DNA of 63,386 nucleotides from Bacteroidota bacterium (GCA_029558535.1 JAKQEK010000384.1:1-63386); one strand, 5' to 3'; positions 52,930 to 62,148 are shown, numbered from the stretch's first letter. Translations and numbers: made by a program. The notes: a model not told the origin generated them from the letters alone.

Positions 52930-53987
52930 GTTTTATTAAATTAGATATTAATAATAGTCTGCATTTAGAATTCATGAAAAAAAATGTTAGAGATTTCTAT
53001 GATATAAATGTAGCAAGATGGCAGTACGCTGATACAGATCTGTCAACGGGTTTGTTTTTCGCTGTAAAAGAAAATGTTTTAATTTCTTCACAAGGAATGA
53101 TTCCTATTTATCTTAATATTCAAGGAGATAAAAGTCTTACAGCTAAAAGCGAATCATCTTTTCTACTCCGTGAATTTCATGGAAAAGGAATATTTGAAGA
53201 TTTATATTCCCATACGATTCAAACTTCAGTACAAGATGGTATTCAAATTGTTTGGGGATTTACTGCATTAAGCATTATCTGGCGAAGGAAATTAAAATTC
53301 CATGTTTATGATGGGCTTATTCATGAGTCAGAGCTTCAAATTAGCTTTTATAGAAGTTTATTTTCTCATGATACGGCTAAGAATACTTTAATTTTTAAAT
53401 GTAAAAAATTGTTGAAATCTATTTATTCTGAAATAAAATTTAAAAAGCGTGCACATATACATAAGGAGTTCTCTGCAATTTTTTTAGATATAAATAATCG
53501 CGATCTTATTGATTCAATTAGTGGATTATATGAGAGATGGAGGATAAACTATCCTGATTATGTAAGTTTAAATTGTGACAATTCTTATTTAAAGTGGAGA
53601 ATTGTTGATAATCCAATAAAAAAGTATAAAATTGTTGGTATTTATAAAAAAGATGTAATTGTCGGAATGTGTATTTTAAATGCTGACATTGGCAAGTCTT
53701 ATATGCTTGACTTTATTGTACCTGAAAAAGAATTATTGATTCCATGTTTTGATACTTTATTAATACATCTTAAGAAACATACATATATTTCACGTATAAT
53801 TTTTTGGGCTTCTGGCAAAAATGATTATAGTAACTCTGTACATAAGTTACTTAAATGCTATGGGGCATATTTATATATAAATGGAAATATGAATTTTGTT
53901 ATTAAAAATTTATCAGAGACTTCCGAAAAAATGGATATCTCAAATTTCTATCTGAACGGTTTGTGGACAGAAGGGTTTAAAATTTGA
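52908..53987 (+). CDS. GNAT family N-acetyltransferase
   Basis: 359 aa. The first half has GNAT features: HLEFMKKNVRDFYDINVARWQYADTDL, SSFLLREFHGKGIFEDLYSHTIQTSVQDGIQIVWGFTALS (acetyl-CoA loop region with RxxGxG-like RexHGKG), and WRRKLKF. The second half repeats a similar pattern (INYPDYVSLNCDNSYLKWRIVDNP), suggesting a duplicated GNAT architecture as in FemAB/Mig-14-like proteins. It could acylate an amino sugar of the glycan. Start overlaps the ceramidase-like gene by 22 bp. Confidence 0.8.
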   Translation: MDKTNSVSFIKLDINNSLHLEFMKKNVRDFYDINVARWQYADTDLSTGLFFAVKENVLISSQGMIPIYLNIQGDKSLTAKSESSFLLREFHGKGIFEDLYSHTIQTSVQDGIQIVWGFTALSIIWRRKLKFHVYDGLIHESELQISFYRSLFSHDTAKNTLIFKCKKLLKSIYSEIKFKKRAHIHKEFSAIFLDINNRDLIDSISGLYERWRINYPDYVSLNCDNSYLKWRIVDNPIKKYKIVGIYKKDVIVGMCILNADIGKSYMLDFIVPEKELLIPCFDTLLIHLKKHTYISRIIFWASGKNDYSNSVHKLLKCYGAYLYINGNMNFVIKNLSETSEKMDISNFYLNGLWTEGFKI

Positions 53988-54062
53988 TAACAGCGGAAAT
54001 TAATGAATTAATGGATTTTATTTGAGAATTGATATGAAACCGAAACATTATTATAATTACTT

Positions 54063-56015
54063 ATGAATTTAGCAATGCTTTTTGCAATACTAATTTGTTT
54101 AAGTCTGGCATGGATTATAGGTGCTTTGACGAAAATTGTTTTCCGTTTTGAACCGGAAAAAGATTTTTTATTTGATACATTTATAAAGTTAGTGCTGGGC
54201 TTGTTTGTTATAATAACTGTTTATGCGATTATTGTTACTGGATTCAATACCATTTTAATCGGGCTAATTTTATTGTCAGTTTTATACTTATATAGATGTC
54301 GCAAGAGAGAGAATGCAGAAGGTGTATTTAAAAAGCACTTCAATATTATTTATTTCAAAGCATTGTCTATTGCATTGTCATTTGGCGTTTTGTTTTTTGT
54401 CTTTCAGGGTTTGTTCTTTTATAATTCTCCGTATAATAATTTGCCACATGGCGATTGTACCGGTTATTATTATAAAATAATAAATTTTCTTTCTTTGGAT
54501 GGGGTGGAAGGTCTGTCAAAATCATTGTATCTTGTTACTGATCAGTGCTCTCCAACACCGTATCATTATGGTGAATTATGGCTTGCATCTTTAATATCAA
54601 GAGTTTTTGATGTTCTTTCAGTTGAAAGTTATACTATTGCAGTACATTCGATTCTAGGGACAATTCTTGTTTTGGGGATGATTTCTCTTAGCAGATTGAT
54701 ATTTAAATCATTTATTCTGCAGATTTTCGCTGTGTTGTTCATCTTCGTTTCCGGCATTTCTTTTTATAATTTTATGCCGCAAACAAGTTCATATTTATTT
54801 GCGATAGGTTGGAATCCAAAATTAATTATTGTAAGCATTTTCTTTGTTTGGTTTTCAATTCTTTTAATAAACAAAAACAAATACTTCTATTTTCCTCTGC
54901 TTATTCTACCTATTCTAAATATAGGTTCAGCGCCTGCGGTTTTAACAGCATTAGTGTTTTTTGCTGTGTATCGTATATTATTTAAAAAGAAAGATTGTTT
55001 CAATGCTAAAAGTATTTTTGTTGATACAATATTTTGTGGATTGTTCATAATGCTGTTTTATTTTCTAAACTCGGGAAGTTCAGCTTCTGGTGATTTGAGT
55101 TTAACAAATATTATTACAGGTTTATCTATTGATAAGCTGAAACCTTTTAAAATTACAGGTGGAACAGTTATTATAACTATAGCAATATATTTTGTATATT
55201 TAATACCTATTGTCCCAATTTTATTCTCCTCGTATAGAAAACAAATTTTTATTAACCTAAAACAAATTAATTATCATTTATTATTTTTTGTTTTGTTTAC
55301 AGTATTTGGTCTCTTTTACTGGAGCTGCACACACCCTTTCAATCAATCTATGCAGTTCTTTTACATGGCTTCGTTATTATATTTAAATATTCTTATATTC
55401 ATTATATATGCAAAGGTTTTTCAAGTATTAAAAGAATTTAAGTATAAATATTTTTATGTATTTAATTTTATAATCTGCTTATTATTGTTATTTAATATTT
55501 GTACCTTAAGTAAATCCCCATTTTATAAATTCCAAAAAGTAACTGATTTGTATTCTCTTGAATATCTAAGTCGTTTATCGCAAAAATTAGAAGAGAATAA
55601 AAAAAATGAAATTCAAATGATAGCTTATCTGAGCTCTGAAGAAAATCTTAAGAACTATTGGAATGCATTAGTAACAAGTCCAAATGATGTAAGTTTGCCA
55701 ATGTTTACCGAAGATTATTATATTATTAATATGACTTGTTTTAATATACCAATTAAAGATTTTGATGAAATCAACAAACAAAGAATAATAACTACTATGC
55801 AGCCAAGTGCATTTTATATTTTTGTAAAAAATCAAAATATTAAGGATTTAAGTCAACAGCAAATCGAAGAAATGCAACAAATGTTTATAAAAAAGAATAA
55901 TATAAAATATATTTTGTTGGATCCTAATACTACTTTACCTGATATATATATTAATGATGTTAATGATGTTTTGTATGACAAATTATCCGGGAAATCTTTT
56001 ATTACACTTAAATAA
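54063..56015 (+). CDS. Polytopic membrane protein, possible GT-C glycosyltransferase
   Basis: 650 aa with about a dozen hydrophobic helices in the first 480 residues and a soluble C-terminal part (about 490-650, e.g. LEYLSRLSQKLEENKKNEIQMIAYLSS, ending KYILLDPNTTLPDIYINDV). The first long loop NNLPHGDCTGYYYKIINFL carries an acidic residue where GT-C enzymes keep their catalytic Asp/Glu, and PTPYHYGELWLASLISRV resembles GT39-like proteins. This would fit a periplasmic sugar transferase, polymerase or ligase using polyprenyl-linked sugars. No specific family is recognised. Confidence 0.72.
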   Translation: MNLAMLFAILICLSLAWIIGALTKIVFRFEPEKDFLFDTFIKLVLGLFVIITVYAIIVTGFNTILIGLILLSVLYLYRCRKRENAEGVFKKHFNIIYFKALSIALSFGVLFFVFQGLFFYNSPYNNLPHGDCTGYYYKIINFLSLDGVEGLSKSLYLVTDQCSPTPYHYGELWLASLISRVFDVLSVESYTIAVHSILGTILVLGMISLSRLIFKSFILQIFAVLFIFVSGISFYNFMPQTSSYLFAIGWNPKLIIVSIFFVWFSILLINKNKYFYFPLLILPILNIGSAPAVLTALVFFAVYRILFKKKDCFNAKSIFVDTIFCGLFIMLFYFLNSGSSASGDLSLTNIITGLSIDKLKPFKITGGTVIITIAIYFVYLIPIVPILFSSYRKQIFINLKQINYHLLFFVLFTVFGLFYWSCTHPFNQSMQFFYMASLLYLNILIFIIYAKVFQVLKEFKYKYFYVFNFIICLLLLFNICTLSKSPFYKFQKVTDLYSLEYLSRLSQKLEENKKNEIQMIAYLSSEENLKNYWNALVTSPNDVSLPMFTEDYYIINMTCFNIPIKDFDEINKQRIITTMQPSAFYIFVKNQNIKDLSQQQIEEMQQMFIKKNNIKYILLDPNTTLPDIYINDVNDVLYDKLSGKSFITLK

Positions 56016-56079
56016 ATATTTAAGGTTTTTAAATTTTAACCGTCTCTATAGAGAAAATGGCTGAGCAATTTCTTCTTAA

Positions 56080-56110
56080 GAACTGATTACCGATTACCTA
56101 ATTTCCCATT
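56080..56110. repeat. Short-word remnant (GATTACCGATTACC)
   Basis: GAACTGATTACCGATTACC in the 225-bp gap 56016-56240 repeats the word seen before the asparagine synthase gene (44146-44200). The rest of the gap holds no gene I can see. Confidence 0.45.
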
Positions 56111-56240
56111 GTAGAAAAAGCTAAAAATCACCAGTTCCAATATACCCCCAATAAATACATTTTTATTATAAATGCTTCTAGCATTAGTCTTGATTGTCCT
56201 TTATTTGAACTGATTAAAGAAAATAATTCATATAAATAGC

Positions 56241-57614
56241 ATGGCACCTAATTTTTTAGATACTTTTGGAATATCATTAATCCTATTATATTTAATTGTT
56301 CTTATTGTTATTGTAAGAATAATGTCTAGTTTGAAGTTTGCAGAGGATAAATATACAGGAAATCTTTTATTTTATGCTTTTCTATTTAAAATTTTTATGG
56401 GTCTTGGTTATGGATTTATTTTTGACTATTATTATAACTGGGGAGGAGATACTTATTCATATTTTGTAAATTCCTGTAATCTTGGAGATCAGCTTTTCAG
56501 ATATCCGGTAGATTTTTTCAGAGTTTTGTTTGACCAGATTAATCCTGATAATTATCATACTGTGCGGATTACAGATCAGTATTATCTGAATTTGAGCGTT
56601 CCTGCAACATATAACACTCATCGATATATTTGTCTTTTTACTATTCTAGGATTTAAAAATTATTATCTTACAACTATATGTTTGAACAGTTTCTTATTTA
56701 TTATTCTGTGGAAATTTTACAGATTCGTTTCGGGACTATTTCCTGAAAAAAAGAAAATGATTGCAGTGGGTATCTTATTTATACCTTCTGCTACATTCTG
56801 GAGTTCGGGACTAATAAAAGATTCTTTTACACTTACTTTTTCAATGCTTTTTGTGATAAGTTTTTACAAAATATTTTTCTTAAGAAAATTTAGTTTAAAG
56901 TACATCCTATTGCTTTTATTTAGTATTTATATTATCACTTCTTTAAAGCCATATATATTTTATGCTTTATTTATCTCAGGAATGATATGGCTTGGCTTCA
57001 GTTATGTACATCTTGTGAAAAGCAGGTTTCTCAGAATTTTTATCTTGCCACCTGTTATGGTTATAGTAGGCTTTGTAGGAATATATGCTTTTACTGCAAT
57101 TGCAGGACGAGTCGGTGGTGCTTACAAAGATGTTGATTCAATGTTAAGCAAAGCAGTTGGTAGTCAACAGGATCTAAAGCAGGAATATTATGAGGGCAAT
57201 TCATTTAATATTGGTGATTATGAACCAACACTAGTAGGGACAGTTTCTGTTACTCCGGCAGCAATTATGGCAGGACTATATAGGCCTTATCTTTGGGAAG
57301 CCCGAAACCCTGTTATGCTTTTATCCGGTTTGGAAAACCTCTTTCTTTTATTGGTAACAATTTATGTTTTGTTCAGAGCAGGTCCAATATTTTTCTTTAA
57401 AGAATTAGCTAAAGAACCTTTTATAATCTTTTGTTTTATGTTTTCTATTGTTATGGCTTGGGGCATAGGTTTGTCAACTTCAAATTTTGGGGCTTTGGTC
57501 AGGTTTAAAATCCCGCTGCTTCCATTTTTTCTTATGGGGTGGTTATTTGTTCTAGACATATTTAGTAAAAAACTAAAGGAAGAAAAATTTGAAAAAAGAT
57601 CAGTGGCTAAATAG
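56241..57614 (+). CDS. Polytopic membrane protein, EpsG/GT-C-like
   Basis: 457 aa, about ten to twelve hydrophobic helices. A loop DYYYNWGGDTYSYFVNSCNLGDQLF has an acidic residue facing outward, and IPSATFWSSGLIKDSFTLTFSMLF is a feature of Bacteroidetes exopolysaccharide membrane proteins (EpsG/Wzy-like or GT39-like). It could polymerise, ligate or glycosylate the lipid-linked glycan outside. Alone in its gap (225 bp upstream, 32 bp to the transglutaminase-like gene), probably co-transcribed with the following two genes. Function uncertain. Confidence 0.72.
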   Translation: MAPNFLDTFGISLILLYLIVLIVIVRIMSSLKFAEDKYTGNLLFYAFLFKIFMGLGYGFIFDYYYNWGGDTYSYFVNSCNLGDQLFRYPVDFFRVLFDQINPDNYHTVRITDQYYLNLSVPATYNTHRYICLFTILGFKNYYLTTICLNSFLFIILWKFYRFVSGLFPEKKKMIAVGILFIPSATFWSSGLIKDSFTLTFSMLFVISFYKIFFLRKFSLKYILLLLFSIYIITSLKPYIFYALFISGMIWLGFSYVHLVKSRFLRIFILPPVMVIVGFVGIYAFTAIAGRVGGAYKDVDSMLSKAVGSQQDLKQEYYEGNSFNIGDYEPTLVGTVSVTPAAIMAGLYRPYLWEARNPVMLLSGLENLFLLLVTIYVLFRAGPIFFFKELAKEPFIIFCFMFSIVMAWGIGLSTSNFGALVRFKIPLLPFFLMGWLFVLDIFSKKLKEEKFEKRSVAK

Positions 57615-57646
57615 TTTTATAATTAGATAAATTTTTAGTCTATAAT

Positions 57647-58324
57647 ATGTATTTGAGTTATTTATTATATTTTTCAGTCTTACTTCTTTTAATTGCAGTA
57701 ATTTACATTTTTCTATTTTTCCGGGAAAAGAAGATATTAAAAACAGCGTTGAAGGAGATTATCGGTTGCGACAAAATAGCGAAGCTTGCTGATATTATAA
57801 AGATTAAATACTATTTGAGCGCAAAGATAACATATTCGCAATCTGATAAAACTGCAAAGAGACCATTATTAAGAGCTACTGCGGTACAAATTTTAAAATC
57901 AGGCAAGGGGCTTTGCGGTGAAAATAGTCGTTTGGCAGTACTGCTATTGAATTATGGCGGAGTCAGAGCAAACAGGGTTTATTTATATGGAAAGTTGTGG
58001 CAACATGTTGTTTGCGAATTCAAATGGGGTGACGAGTACTATCTTTTCGATGGTCATAATGACCCGGAAACATCTCTTAAGGATGAGCTTGTTGGCAAAA
58101 TATTGAGTTCCGACATTGACTCTTACCCTAATGGTTATACCTCAAACCCATGGATTGATTACTGCAGAATTAAAATATTATGGCAAATATCGTTTCTGAA
58201 ATTTATTAGTAAAATGCGACCTCATTTAATGTTGGTTTATATTTTTGAGAATCCTTATTTGATTAAATCCATATTCTATCTATTTTTGACAATGCTTACA
58301 GTATTAATATCAATTATTTTATAA
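57647..58324 (+). CDS. Membrane-anchored transglutaminase-like protein
   Basis: 225 aa. One N-terminal helix (about 3-25, SYLLYFSVLLLLIAVIYIFLFF) and one or two at the C-terminus (about 205-225). Between them is a transglutaminase/papain-like core with catalytic Cys90 in GKGLCGENSRL, His120 in LWQHVVCEF and Asp135 in YYLFDGHND. Bacterial members act as proteases, amidases or ligases; in this context it may modify a protein or peptide linked to the glycan or its ligase. Position between two membrane proteins' genes and a methyltransferase gene suggests a role in the same export pathway. Confidence 0.82.
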   Translation: MYLSYLLYFSVLLLLIAVIYIFLFFREKKILKTALKEIIGCDKIAKLADIIKIKYYLSAKITYSQSDKTAKRPLLRATAVQILKSGKGLCGENSRLAVLLLNYGGVRANRVYLYGKLWQHVVCEFKWGDEYYLFDGHNDPETSLKDELVGKILSSDIDSYPNGYTSNPWIDYCRIKILWQISFLKFISKMRPHLMLVYIFENPYLIKSIFYLFLTMLTVLISIIL

Positions 58325-58333
58325 TTTAGTATA

Positions 58334-59269
58334 ATGACAGATCAGACACAAAAGTTTGCATGTCCACTTTGTGGATCCGGATCATATGAAAAAATTAAAG
58401 TTTTTGACAATGGTGTTATCGTTGGCAAATGCACAGAATGTAATTTGTTTTATACACCCTTACGAGACAGTAAACCGGAAGCTCTTTTTAATGAAAATAA
58501 CTATGAAATAATGCGATTTCTGTATTTACCTGTTTTAAATAATCAGGTAAGGCATTTCAGATATAAAATCTTCAGAAAATATCTTTCAATTATTAAAAAA
58601 TATTCAAACGGGAAATCGCTATTGGATGTCGGCTGTGCACATGGATTCTTTACTAAAATGGCTCAGGACAACGGATTTGTTGTTTCTGGCATCGAGCCGA
58701 GTCTTAACATGCATCGTTTTGCGGTTACTGAACTTGGTCTGGATGTTAAATTTGGTATTTTTGATAATGTAGATTTGAATTCCGCAAAATTTGATGTAAT
58801 TACATTTACAGATTCATTTGAATATTTCCCGGAAGCTTTACCCACCTTAGTAAAGATTGAGAAAGACCATCTCTCAGACTCTGGGATTGTATTTATAAAA
58901 GTACCTAATGGGAATTATTTTAATTTTAGACATTCATTAAAAGCAAAGTTAAAAATCGGTTCAGGAGATGCTGAGGCATTTTCTCCTTCAAAGCGAGTGG
59001 CTCATTATACTGCAGAAACATTAAAAAAAATTATAGAAAAGTCAGGTCTTGAGTTATTGACTGTAAAGCATATTGCCCCGATTGATTCTCCGGTTTGGAC
59101 AAAATACACAGGATTATGGCTGGAATTTGAGTCCCCTTTTTGTCTGGCGTGGAAACAAAAGCTTGTAAGAAGGATTGTACATTTTGTCGGTCAATTTGAA
59201 TATTTTTTTACCAGAAAAAACCACTTCAGTCAATCAGTTTACGTTGTCGCTAAACGGAAAGCAAAATAA
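58334..59269 (+). CDS. Class I SAM methyltransferase with N-terminal zinc ribbon
   Basis: 311 aa. The N-terminus is a Cys4 zinc ribbon (FACPLCGSGS ... VGKCTECNLFY) typical of C-methyltransferases such as the sugar C-methyltransferase/putative zinc-binding methyltransferase group. The SAM domain has LLDVGCAHGFFTKMAQDNGFVVSGIEPSLNM and FDVITFTDSFEYFPEALPTL. It may C- or O-methylate a nucleotide sugar or polyprenyl-linked sugar. It starts 9 bp after the transglutaminase-like gene and is the last plus-strand gene of the locus. Confidence 0.9.
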   Translation: MTDQTQKFACPLCGSGSYEKIKVFDNGVIVGKCTECNLFYTPLRDSKPEALFNENNYEIMRFLYLPVLNNQVRHFRYKIFRKYLSIIKKYSNGKSLLDVGCAHGFFTKMAQDNGFVVSGIEPSLNMHRFAVTELGLDVKFGIFDNVDLNSAKFDVITFTDSFEYFPEALPTLVKIEKDHLSDSGIVFIKVPNGNYFNFRHSLKAKLKIGSGDAEAFSPSKRVAHYTAETLKKIIEKSGLELLTVKHIAPIDSPVWTKYTGLWLEFESPFCLAWKQKLVRRIVHFVGQFEYFFTRKNHFSQSVYVVAKRKAK

Positions 59270-59388
59270 AGACCGGAGTTATTTTAGTTATTACGAAGTC
59301 CCATGCCAGCGCTGATTTATAATTCGTGCCAAGTGTAGCTCTGATTATAAATTATACCAAGTGTAATTATTAAACAGTCCAAAATAAT

Positions 59389-59417
59389 ACTCCAACGCGA
59401 GTAACTCGCGCTGGAGT
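59389..59417. terminator. GC-rich hairpin between convergent gene groups
   Basis: ACTCCAACGCGAG and CTCGCGCTGGAGT form a 13-bp stem with one mismatch around a TAA loop, an island of GC in AT-rich DNA. It lies between the plus-strand methyltransferase and minus-strand aminotransferase genes and could stop both. Just upstream (about 59319-59373) a ~27-bp segment GATTATAAATTATACCAAGTG is duplicated in diverged form. Confidence 0.65.
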
Positions 59418-59455
59418 TCAGATTTTATCAATATTGTGTGTTAAATGAATTTGAA

Positions 59456-60583
59456 TTATTTAAGGTATTTGTATACTTTCGAAATACATTCTTCATCCAT
59501 TTCATAAAATAATGGCAATCTTACAATGTAATCTGCATATCTGTCACAATTTATCAATTCTCTGCCATCATGTTTTTTTATATAGAAATCGCTCTTGTGC
59601 AGCGACTGGTAATGAAAAACGGCAAAAATGCTGTTTTCTTTCAGTCTTTTTATTATTTCGGTTCTTGTTTCAATATTTTTGCAGACTAAATAAAACATAT
59701 GTGCATTATTTGTTGCATAGTCTGGAATGATTGGCAGTGAGTAAACTCTATTTTGTTCGTGAAGTTTTAGCAATTCGAAGTATTTTTCCCAAATATACTT
59801 CCGTTTTTGTTGAATATCATCCAAATGCTCTATTTGTGCCCACAAAAACGCAGCATTTAATTCAGAAGGTAAGAATGATGAACCTATGTCCACCCACCCA
59901 TATTTATTTATTTCTCCCCTAAAAAATTCAGCTCGATTCGTTCCTTTTTCCCAGATTATTTCTGATCTTTTAATAAATTTTTCATCATTTATACAAAGCA
60001 TCCCTCCCTCTCCGCATTGTATGTTTTTAGTTTCGTGGAAAGAAAAAGCAGACAAATGACCGATAGAACCTAAAGCTCTTTTTAAACCGTCCTTACCAGT
60101 GTAAAAACTGTCTATTGCCTGAGCAGCATCCTCAACAACAAATAAACCATGTTTTGTAGAAAGTGCCATTATTTTATCCATATCACAGGCTACTCCCGAA
60201 TAATGTACAACTACAATTGCTTTGGTTTTTGATGTTATCAATTCTGTGACTTTATCTTCATCAATTCCCGGATGGTCAGTGCGACTGTCTGCAAAAACAA
60301 TTTTAGCTCCCTGCCTGACAAATGCTAAAGCTGTAGAAACAAATGTATATGATGGAACAATTACTTCGTCACCGGGTTCTATATTTAGCAAAATTGCACA
60401 CATCTCCAGTGCATCAGTACAAGATGTTGTAAGCAAACATTTTTTGAAGTTATACTTATTTTCAAAAAAACTCTGACACATTTGTGTGTATTTACCGTTA
60501 CCCGATATCTTGCCCGATTTTACAGCATCTTCAATGTAAATGGTTTCTTTACCGGTTAGGTATGGTTTGTTGAAGGGTATCAT
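59456..60583 (-). CDS. rffA: dTDP-4-amino-4,6-dideoxygalactose transaminase (WecE/RffA-type, DegT family)
   Basis: 375 aa from the ATG at 60583 (MIPFNKPYLTGKETIYIEDAV), which overlaps the upstream gene's TGA as ATGA. The aspartate-aminotransferase-fold sugar enzyme signatures are visible: LTTSCTDALEMCAILLNI, GDEVIVPSYTFVSTALAFV, VEDAAQAI and the PLP-Lys region SFHETKNIQCGEGGML. The family converts dTDP-4-keto-6-deoxyglucose to dTDP-4-amino-4,6-dideoxygalactose (fucosamine) using glutamate, feeding amino sugar into the glycan. Complete, normal length. A diverged piece of a second copy of its 5' end lies at 62149-62229. Confidence 0.93.
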   Translation of the reverse strand: MIPFNKPYLTGKETIYIEDAVKSGKISGNGKYTQMCQSFFENKYNFKKCLLTTSCTDALEMCAILLNIEPGDEVIVPSYTFVSTALAFVRQGAKIVFADSRTDHPGIDEDKVTELITSKTKAIVVVHYSGVACDMDKIMALSTKHGLFVVEDAAQAIDSFYTGKDGLKRALGSIGHLSAFSFHETKNIQCGEGGMLCINDEKFIKRSEIIWEKGTNRAEFFRGEINKYGWVDIGSSFLPSELNAAFLWAQIEHLDDIQQKRKYIWEKYFELLKLHEQNRVYSLPIIPDYATNNAHMFYLVCKNIETRTEIIKRLKENSIFAVFHYQSLHKSDFYIKKHDGRELINCDRYADYIVRLPLFYEMDEECISKVYKYLK

Positions 60584-62013
60584 AGTTCTATATCTTTTTG
60601 TATTTCCCAATATCCGTCTTTTCTGCCACCGATTCGTACAATTTTATTTTCTTTTTTTAATTTAGTAATGTGTCTCTTAATTGTTCTTTCAGTTAGCTTA
60701 AGAATTTCTGCAATTTGTGGTATTGTAATATTTGCTTGATTCTCAATCATTAATAAGACATCTTTAGTGACATCTTTAGTGACATCTTCTACAACCTCAT
60801 AAGAATCTCGCTTAACTAGATTTTTCTTTACATCATCTAAGTTGTTGTTTATAAATACGGTGCATCTAAAAATGTCTTTTTCCTCAAATATTGGATTTTT
60901 TGTTGAATAAATTTTATAATACTCGAAAATATTTCTTATTCCTGACCCGAGTTCGTCTGCTCTACCAATTTCCTTAAAAACTCTTGCTATAACAGGATTC
61001 TTTGGAAAAGGAGAAAAGCTATCAGGTTTTAATTGTAATTCACCTTTCGATTTATTGGCATTTTCGGTGTAAACCAAATTATTGCCAATTACGAGCTTCG
61101 CAGGATACGGATTGGTATATTCTCGATGCATAAGAGTGTTAGAAATAACTTCACGAAAAATTAAATTACGAACACTTATACGGATATCTCCTTTTAAAAC
61201 AAATTTATCCGGCAAGTGCTTTTCGATAAAGCGCATTAACCTATCATAGCTTTCTAATAAATTTGTACGAATATCATCCCGATCATCATATCTATCTAAA
61301 TTTTGAATTCTACAAATTGCATCTGTCTTATGGAAGGATAATACTGATGTAATAACGTCATCTCTACCAAAAAGCAAAATTCCGGCTAATGTAATCCCTT
61401 CTTTGCCCGTTGTATAGTCTCTCTGATAAAGCTGCACACTACGTAGCAAATCTTCATTGCTCATGGTTTCCCAAATGTGACCGGGTTGTCTGTTAACCGC
61501 CATTTGCCTAGCCCTTTGGATAATTTCAGGTCTAAGCTCATTTATTGTAGCAAAAGGATAAATCTTATTCTCTGTAAAAACACTTTGCTTACGAATGTAT
61601 AAATTTGCAACTAAGTTTGTGTTTAGAGTTATATTGTAGTCACCTTCGTTATTCCGATCATAAATTAATCCGCGAGTACTGTGAACCTGCGAACTCTCAA
61701 ATACTTGAAGTAATAAAACTATTTTATCATCAAGTATCACTTCTTCGGGCTGAAGATATACCGGAGGATTTAAAATTTGAGGATTATTCAATGCATTTGT
61801 TAACTCTTTTTTAATTTTTTGCAAATATTTTTGCTCAATCCCTATTATTTCTCCCGAATCTGCGACTCCCAATAACATTGTGCCTCCAACTCTATTTAAA
61901 AAAGCACAAACCGTCTCGAAAACACTTTTTGGAATTTCGTGCTTTGCCAACTTAAACTCCACGCTTAAGCCTTCGCCTTCATTAATAATATTTAGAATTT
62001 CTTCGGTTTGCAT
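60580..62013 (-). CDS. AlbA_2 / ATP-binding domain transcriptional-regulator-like protein
   Basis: 477 aa. The N-terminal Schlafen AlbA_2 domain: EGLSVEFKLAKHEIPKSVFETVCAFLNRVGGTMLLGVADSGEIIGI (about 15-60). The middle and C-terminal part has a HATPase_c_4-like segment: LIFREVISNTLMHREYTNPYPAKLVI and IARVFKEIGRADELGSGIRNIFEYYK. Then comes VTKDVTKDV, encoded by two 12-bp repeats at 60761-60786, and a winged HTH (IPQIAEILKLTERTIKRHITKLKKENKIVRIG). Such proteins are common accessory genes in Bacteroidetes, with a regulatory or defence role suggested. The stop overlaps the wecE start (ATGA), giving translational coupling. Confidence 0.9.
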   Translation of the reverse strand: MQTEEILNIINEGEGLSVEFKLAKHEIPKSVFETVCAFLNRVGGTMLLGVADSGEIIGIEQKYLQKIKKELTNALNNPQILNPPVYLQPEEVILDDKIVLLLQVFESSQVHSTRGLIYDRNNEGDYNITLNTNLVANLYIRKQSVFTENKIYPFATINELRPEIIQRARQMAVNRQPGHIWETMSNEDLLRSVQLYQRDYTTGKEGITLAGILLFGRDDVITSVLSFHKTDAICRIQNLDRYDDRDDIRTNLLESYDRLMRFIEKHLPDKFVLKGDIRISVRNLIFREVISNTLMHREYTNPYPAKLVIGNNLVYTENANKSKGELQLKPDSFSPFPKNPVIARVFKEIGRADELGSGIRNIFEYYKIYSTKNPIFEEKDIFRCTVFINNNLDDVKKNLVKRDSYEVVEDVTKDVTKDVLLMIENQANITIPQIAEILKLTERTIKRHITKLKKENKIVRIGGRKDGYWEIQKDIEL

Positions 62014-62045
62014 TAGTAATGTTTATAGTCCCAAATTTTATCAAT

Positions 62046-62053
62046 CAAAAATA
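62046..62053 (-). promoter_or_regulatory. Predicted -7 box of the AlbA_2 / wecE pair
   Basis: Minus-strand TATTTTTG (TAnnTTTG) 32 bp upstream of the ATG at 62013. No clear -33 box. Confidence 0.4.
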
Positions 62054-62148
62054 AATAAAAAAAATAACTTACTACAAAGTGCGACTAACTTAGTCAAGCA
62101 TTCAACTATAGTAACATATTTAAAATCAAACACTAACCCATTTCAGCA

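Noticed and set aside
60222..60476. Small plus-strand ORF over the aminotransferase gene
   Set aside because: It is a shadow of the well-conserved WecE-type coding sequence on the minus strand.
60761..60786. 12-bp tandem repeat in the AlbA_2 gene as a phase-variation site
   Set aside because: The unit is a multiple of three, so copy changes only add or remove VTKD; similar short repeats are common in the linker of this family.
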